DNA from: Labilithrix sp.
Lineage (GTDB): Bacteria; Myxococcota_A; Polyangia; Polyangiales; Polyangiaceae
Direction of reading: 5' to 3'
DNA: 64,000 nt
Assembly: GCA_019637105.1 (NCBI GenBank)
Contig: JAHBWF010000011.1
Location: forward strand, 29,383 to 93,382
The position numbers were made by a program, and so were the translations under genes. The notes beneath the pieces were generated by a model. That model was not told the origin of the DNA. It saw only the letters and a list, made by a program, of their open reading frames with translations, and searched no databases. Of the stretch, positions 59,462 through 64,000 are shown piece by piece; position 1 is the first letter of the stretch; every line of letters begins with the position of its first letter.

Positions 59462-62400
59462 TGTCGAGAGCACGCTCGGTCCTGACCGTCATCTCCGCCC
59501 TCGCGGCCGCCCTCGCCCTCGCGGCGGTGTTCTTCGCCTGCTCGCAGACGCCGACGAGCGTGCCGATCCGTACCTTCGAGCGCGCGCAGAAGGTGGACGT
59601 CATCTGCCTCCGCGTCTTCGGGGAGAACGCGCCCGAGCCGTTGAAACAGGAGGAGTGCGCGCCGGTGCCGCCGAACGTCAACGGCGGCAACCTCGACAAC
59701 CAGCTCTTCGCGCTCGTCACGCAGACGAGCCGCGGCGAGGTCGCGGTCGTCGACCTCTCGGCCGGTGTCATCATCGATCAGAGCCAGGCCGTGCCCGGCT
59801 TGAACTTCCTCCCGGTCGGCGCGAACCCCACGGACATCACGGCGACGCCCGACGGGCGGATGGCGTTCGTCGCCTCGGCGGAGCCGAACAAGTTCGCGAT
59901 CTACGGCATCCCCGGCCACCGCATCCTCGGCGACAAGGCCGGCCGCCGCGATCCCGAGGGCGCGATCACGCTCTCGTCGTGGCCTGTCTGCGCGCTCCCG
60001 CAGCGCCCCGGCTCGCTCACGGTGGTGCCGCGGCGGACGCTCACCCTCGCGCCGGACGGCGGCGCCGGCGACGGCGGCGCAGAGACCGTCGTGACCGAGC
60101 TGCCCTACGAGCTCGTCGCGGTGCTCCCGGGCGATCGTATGAACTCGGCGAAGGTCATCACGATCGATCCGCGGCCGTTCCTCCGCGCGTCGCCGCGGCT
60201 CGGCGCGGACGGCCAGCCCCTCGACGACTTCGGCGAGGGCGACGTCCTCGCGCCCGGCCAGCTCCAGGCTTGCCCGATCACCGCGGCGATGGAGCTCTCG
60301 GGCGAGGAGGCGGTCCCGGACGCCTTCCGCGAGGGCGAGGAGTGGGACGACGGCGTGAAGTGGGTCGACGGCGGCGTCGACCTCTCCTGCGAGACGCCCG
60401 ACAGGCCGGCGCGCTGCGGACTCCGCCCGTGCAGGTGCAAGGACCCGACGACCGGGGCCGACGCCGGCGACGTGATCAACGGCGCGGACGGCGGCGTGAT
60501 CGCGCTGCCCGCGTGCGATCCGGACGCGGGCGGCGACGACGAGGGCGCCCTGCGCGCGCTCGAGTTCGGTCCGCTCGATCCGCCGAGGCCGCTCGCGATC
60601 GCGCGCGACGACCAGATGCTCTACGTCGCGGACGACGGCATCCCGCTGATCCACGTCGTCGACCTCTCGGTGCCCGGCGCGCCGCGCGAGCTCGCGCCGT
60701 TCGTCGTCTCGAGCTCGGTCGAGCCGACGAAGGCCGTCTCGGTCCGCGCCCTCGCGGTCAGCCCGCCGACGCGCGAGTACAAGCGGTTCCTCTACGCCGT
60801 CGACCACAAGGAGGGCTCGATCGCGGTCTTCGACGTGACCGATCCGCGGAGCGCCGATCGCTCCCCGATGCGCCGGCCGCACGCCGAGCTGAACCCGTTC
60901 CAGCCGCCCGATCGCATCGCGTTCGCCGCGCCGGTGGTGGCCGTCGCGTTCGCGCGCCACGACTTCCCGCTGACGCGCATCGACGGCGTCTCCCAGCCGA
61001 ACGCGCAGACCGGCCTGCTCTGCAACCCCAACCCGAACGTCGACCCGGCGAGCGGCGAGGGCGCCGCCGACTACGGCGTCTTCTACCGCGCCGACTCGCG
61101 CAACCTCGACGTCGGGCTCGGGCCGGCTCGGCTCCGCGGCGTCTTCGCGTTCGCGACGCTCTTGAACGGGCAGATCGTGGCGATCGACGTGGACGACTGG
61201 GACGCGCCGTGCCGCCGCCCGCAGGACCTCGCCGCCAGCGCCGCGACGTCCGAGGGCATCTCGGTGTCGCTCCCCGCGCTCGCCGTCGCGCAGCCCGCGC
61301 CGGGCCCCGGCGACCTCGATCCGTACCACGCGCCGTTCGCGCCGCCCGAGAGCGTCTCGCAGGAGGTCTTCTTCCCGGTCTCCGCTCCGCACCGGATGCG
61401 CTCGAACTTCCTCCTCCGCGACGACTCGCGGAGCGGGAGGCACACGCCGTTCCTCCAGTCCACGCCGACGATCACCTCGACCGGCGCGGTCACCCCGCCG
61501 CTCGTCGGGCCGGGGAGCGAGTCGACGCCGAAGATGCGCCCCACCGCGGCGCGCCCGGGAGGGGCCGCGAGCGGGACCGAGGACGTCGGCGTGCGTTTCT
61601 CGTTCGACACGCCGGACGTGCACTTCGACCAGGAGTGGACGGTCACCTACGAGGGCAAGCTGCCGGGCTTCGAGGGCCTGCCGGTCACGATGTCGACGAC
61701 GGACGGGTACGCGTCGCTCGTCCTGACGCAGCCGCAGGGACGCTTCTGCGCGCGCGGCGTCGAGGACTGGGCGATCGGCGGAGAGCGCGCGAACGCGATC
61801 ACGAACGCGCTGGCGGCCGCGGGCCGCGCTCCGTACCCCGAGCGCCTCGACCGCCGGATGGTCGACTACGTCCAGGTCAAGGACGAGCTGTTGCCCGCGA
61901 ACGACGCGTACTGGCGGCAGGCCGACGTGCCGGAGCCGAACAGCTGCTGGGACGATCGTCTGAACCCGGCCAACCCCGCGGACGCGAGCCAGGTCGAGGC
62001 CGCCGCCCGCGCGCGCTTCGAGGTCTGTTCGAACGTCTTCGGCCGCGTCGACCAGGAGAGCGTGAGCCGGGACTTTCCGATCCTCGAGGCCTACGAGGAT
62101 CACCTCGTCGTCGGCCGCTTCGTGAAGTTCTCGGACGAGGCCTCGCGCGAGGTCGTCTACGCGGACCCGTCGAACGCCGCGTACCTGAAGCTCCTCCGCT
62201 GCTGCTTCCACCACCAGGTGCGCTTCGACGTGCGCGCCGCCTCGCAGTGGGTGACGATCGGCTCGGGCGTCGGGCTGCTCAACCACGTGACGCGCGGCGA
62301 GGGCGGGCGCTGCGTGGCGTCGTGCGATCCGCGCGAGGCGCTCCTCAACGCGCGCGCGCCGTCGCTGCCGTTCGGCACGCCCTCCTTCGGGGCGCCCGAT

Positions 62401-62736
62401 TTCGCGCCCTTCCGCGACAGCCCGCTCGCGATGAGGAACCCGGCGTTCTCGTTCTTCATCCAGAACGGGCAGAAGAGCCCCGAAGCCCAGCAGGCGCAGA
62501 CCGGGCTGCGGACGCCGGATCAGCCGCCGGTGCGCGACATGACCTTCCGGTTCCAGACGCGCGGGCAGTTCCAGCCGCTCGTCATCAACCTCGCGGCGTC
62601 GACCACGGCCGTGAACCCGCAGTCGATGCGCTTCATCGAGTCGCTCGGTCAGATCGCCGTCGTCGACGGCGCGTCCCAGGGGCTCGTCCTCATCGACCTG
62701 GCCGGGGTCACCATTGCGCGCGCGCCCTACTTCTGA
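59461..62736 (+). CDS. Large surface lipoprotein with beta-propeller (second of the pair)
   Basis: 1091 aa from ATG 59461 (MSRARSVLTVISALAAALAL; lipobox VFFAC). Propeller-like blades: GEVAVVDLSAGVIIDQSQAV, GANPTDITATPDGRMAFVAS, FAIYGIPGHRIL, ALEFGPLDPPRPLAIARDDQMLYVADDGIPLIHVVDL, ALAVSPPTREYKRFLYAVDHKEGSIAVFDV. A second half has aspartate-rich loops and disulfide-like cysteines (CGLRPCRCKD, LLRCCFHH). It ends IAVVDGASQGLVLIDLAGV. Together with the preceding protein it probably forms an outer-membrane or secreted complex; nothing suggests an enzyme. Confidence 0.82.
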   Translation: MSRARSVLTVISALAAALALAAVFFACSQTPTSVPIRTFERAQKVDVICLRVFGENAPEPLKQEECAPVPPNVNGGNLDNQLFALVTQTSRGEVAVVDLSAGVIIDQSQAVPGLNFLPVGANPTDITATPDGRMAFVASAEPNKFAIYGIPGHRILGDKAGRRDPEGAITLSSWPVCALPQRPGSLTVVPRRTLTLAPDGGAGDGGAETVVTELPYELVAVLPGDRMNSAKVITIDPRPFLRASPRLGADGQPLDDFGEGDVLAPGQLQACPITAAMELSGEEAVPDAFREGEEWDDGVKWVDGGVDLSCETPDRPARCGLRPCRCKDPTTGADAGDVINGADGGVIALPACDPDAGGDDEGALRALEFGPLDPPRPLAIARDDQMLYVADDGIPLIHVVDLSVPGAPRELAPFVVSSSVEPTKAVSVRALAVSPPTREYKRFLYAVDHKEGSIAVFDVTDPRSADRSPMRRPHAELNPFQPPDRIAFAAPVVAVAFARHDFPLTRIDGVSQPNAQTGLLCNPNPNVDPASGEGAADYGVFYRADSRNLDVGLGPARLRGVFAFATLLNGQIVAIDVDDWDAPCRRPQDLAASAATSEGISVSLPALAVAQPAPGPGDLDPYHAPFAPPESVSQEVFFPVSAPHRMRSNFLLRDDSRSGRHTPFLQSTPTITSTGAVTPPLVGPGSESTPKMRPTAARPGGAASGTEDVGVRFSFDTPDVHFDQEWTVTYEGKLPGFEGLPVTMSTTDGYASLVLTQPQGRFCARGVEDWAIGGERANAITNALAAAGRAPYPERLDRRMVDYVQVKDELLPANDAYWRQADVPEPNSCWDDRLNPANPADASQVEAAARARFEVCSNVFGRVDQESVSRDFPILEAYEDHLVVGRFVKFSDEASREVVYADPSNAAYLKLLRCCFHHQVRFDVRAASQWVTIGSGVGLLNHVTRGEGGRCVASCDPREALLNARAPSLPFGTPSFGAPDFAPFRDSPLAMRNPAFSFFIQNGQKSPEAQQAQTGLRTPDQPPVRDMTFRFQTRGQFQPLVINLAASTTAVNPQSMRFIESLGQIAVVDGASQGLVLIDLAGVTIARAPYF

Positions 62737-62750
62737 CAGACCTTCTCGCG

Positions 62751-64000
62751 ATGTCTGCGACGTCAGGGGGCTCGCGTCCCTCGAATCCGCCGAGCTCGGC
62801 CGCTCCCCGCGCGTCGTCGAAGGGGCACGGCGCCGACACGCCCGTGATGCGGCAGTTCCTCGCCGCGAAGGCGGCGTACCCGGACGCCATCCTCTTCTTC
62901 CGCCTGGGTGACTTCTACGAGCTCTTCTTCGACGACGCCGTCGTCGCGGCGAAGATCTGCGACCTGACGCTGACGAGCCGCAACAAGTCGGCGGAGGATC
63001 CGATCCCGATGTGCGGGGCGCCGTACCACGCCGCGAGCGGGTACATCCAGAAGCTCCTCGACGCGGGCCACAAGGTCGCGATCTGCGAGCAGATGGCCGA
63101 TCCGGCGACGGTGAAGGGGATCGTCCCGCGCGAGGTCGTGCGCGTCGCCACGCCGGCGCTGGCGTACGACGACGCCGGGCTCGACTCGAAGAAGAACCTC
63201 TTCTTGATGGGCGTCGAGGTCGAAGGCGCGCGGGATCGCGTCGGCGTCGCGGTCCTCGACTTCTCGACGGGCGAGCTCCTCGCGTGCGAGGCCGAGAGCG
63301 GAGAGGCGGCGCTCTCGGAGATCGTGCGGCTCGACCCGCGCGAGGTGCTCCTCGGGCTCGACGCCGGGCCGATCGGCGCCACGATCCGGACCGCGCTCCC
63401 GCGCGCCGCGGTGCGCGAAGAGTCCGCCGCGCTCGACGTCGAGCAGGCGATCGCCGTCCTCGACTCGGTGCTCGGCGCCGGTCAGGCGCGGAGGGCGTGC
63501 ACGAGCGATCTCGCGCTCCGCGCCGCCGCGCGCTGCGTCGCGCTGGCGAAGGCGTGCGAGCCCGGACGGAAGCTCCCGATCTCGCGGCTCGCGGAGTATC
63601 CCCTCGGCGACACGCTCGTGCTCGACGACGCCACGCAGCGCCACCTCGAGCTCGTGAGGACGATGGACGGCGAGACCAAGGGATCGCTGCTCGATCAGAT
63701 CGACGCCACCAGGACGTCCCCCGGCGCGCGCCTCCTCCGTCGCCGCCTCCTCGCGCCGCGCACCGGCGTCGCGGAGATCCGTCGCCGCCTCGACGGCGTC
63801 GAGCTCTTCGTCACGCAGCCGGGCCTCCGCGCGGACATCCGCGCGCGGCTGGCGAAGGTGGGGGACGTCGAGCGCCTCGCGGTGAAGCTCGCCGTCGAGC
63901 GCGTCGGCCCGCGCGAGCTGTCGCTCCTCCGCGCGTCGCTCGCGGAGCTGCCGGCGATCGACGACGCGCTCGCGGCCTGCCCGGATCCGACGACGCGCGA
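62751..64000 (+). CDS. mutS: DNA mismatch repair protein MutS (3' end outside window)
   Basis: Starts at ATG 62751 (MSATSGGSRPSNPPSSAAPR), 14 bases after the upstream stop, and runs to the window end. MutS recognises mismatches and recruits MutL. Seen: the mismatch-binding motif YPDAILFFRLGDFYELFFDDA (the 'F-x-E' wedge as FYE), TLTSRNKSAEDPIPMCGAPYHAASGYI, KVAICEQMADP, DDATQRHLELV and SLLDQIDATRTSPGARLLRRRLLAP. About 417 residues visible; the ATPase domain lies beyond the window. Confidence 0.95.
   Translation, partial: MSATSGGSRPSNPPSSAAPRASSKGHGADTPVMRQFLAAKAAYPDAILFFRLGDFYELFFDDAVVAAKICDLTLTSRNKSAEDPIPMCGAPYHAASGYIQKLLDAGHKVAICEQMADPATVKGIVPREVVRVATPALAYDDAGLDSKKNLFLMGVEVEGARDRVGVAVLDFSTGELLACEAESGEAALSEIVRLDPREVLLGLDAGPIGATIRTALPRAAVREESAALDVEQAIAVLDSVLGAGQARRACTSDLALRAAARCVALAKACEPGRKLPISRLAEYPLGDTLVLDDATQRHLELVRTMDGETKGSLLDQIDATRTSPGARLLRRRLLAPRTGVAEIRRRLDGVELFVTQPGLRADIRARLAKVGDVERLAVKLAVERVGPRELSLLRASLAELPAIDDALAACPDPTTR

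Overview
This window reads as chromosomal DNA of a high-GC myxobacterium-like organism (Polyangiales-type, inferred). The reasons are FHA and HRDxSPxN-type Ser/Thr kinase signalling proteins, many 'AxC' lipoproteins and beta-propeller lipoproteins, a type IV pilus minor-pilin/PilY1 operon, a sigma-54 activator with an FHA domain, and very GC-rich codon use. Housekeeping anchors are recA, comM, dksA, uvrA, rsmA and the start of mutS. Several genes show local loss and recovery of reading frame (about 4.8, 6.2-6.5, 7.5, 47.6-48.2 and 51.5 kb). I read these mostly as consensus indel errors, so disrupted genes here should not be called pseudogenes without read support.

Layout. 0-1.9 kb: the end of a DUF362 protein and an FHA-GGDEF diguanylate cyclase. 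1.9-6.7 kb (minus strand): an electron-transfer cluster made of an outer-membrane beta-barrel, a signal-peptide ORF running into a 13-heme cytochrome c, a small protein and a haem-motif lipoprotein. It resembles a porin-cytochrome conduit. 6.9-12.4 kb: kinase, SUMF1-like lipoprotein, Cys-rich lipoprotein, M18 aminopeptidase, and an AHSA1 domain fused to a histone-H1-like tail.

12.4-19.2 kb (minus strand): a very dense tRNA array. I find 37 tRNAs in normal order plus 4 units whose halves are in reversed (circularly permuted) order. Together they cover all 20 amino acids, and one HNH endonuclease gene lies inside. Two features stand out. First, every tRNA with a TGC T-loop (G55) has AG instead of GG in the D-loop, while all the others keep GG with TTC: a two-class covariation at the tRNA elbow. 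Second, each of the four permuted units is bracketed by two complementary helices of fixed geometry (P1 9-10 bp, a 3x3 internal loop with invariant ACT on the 3' strand, P2 9 bp). I consider these permuted tRNAs the most likely previously undescribed system in the window.

19.2-31.7 kb: comM, recA, a PLD-like lipoprotein, a hydrolase-like lipoprotein, an FHA/sigma-54 activator, a Wzx-type flippase and lipoproteins. 31.7-39.5 kb (minus): the fimT-pilV-pilW-pilX-pilY1 operon with 4-base overlaps. 39.8-51.3 kb: lipoprotein, RNase HII-like protein, dksA, uvrA, a Cys/Met-metabolism PLP enzyme and a large zinc-ribbon/TPR membrane protein. 51.3-57 kb (minus): a coupled operon DUF4350 - MoxR - DUF58 - rsmA. 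57.3-64 kb: a small conserved protein, two coupled propeller lipoproteins and mutS, which runs off the end.
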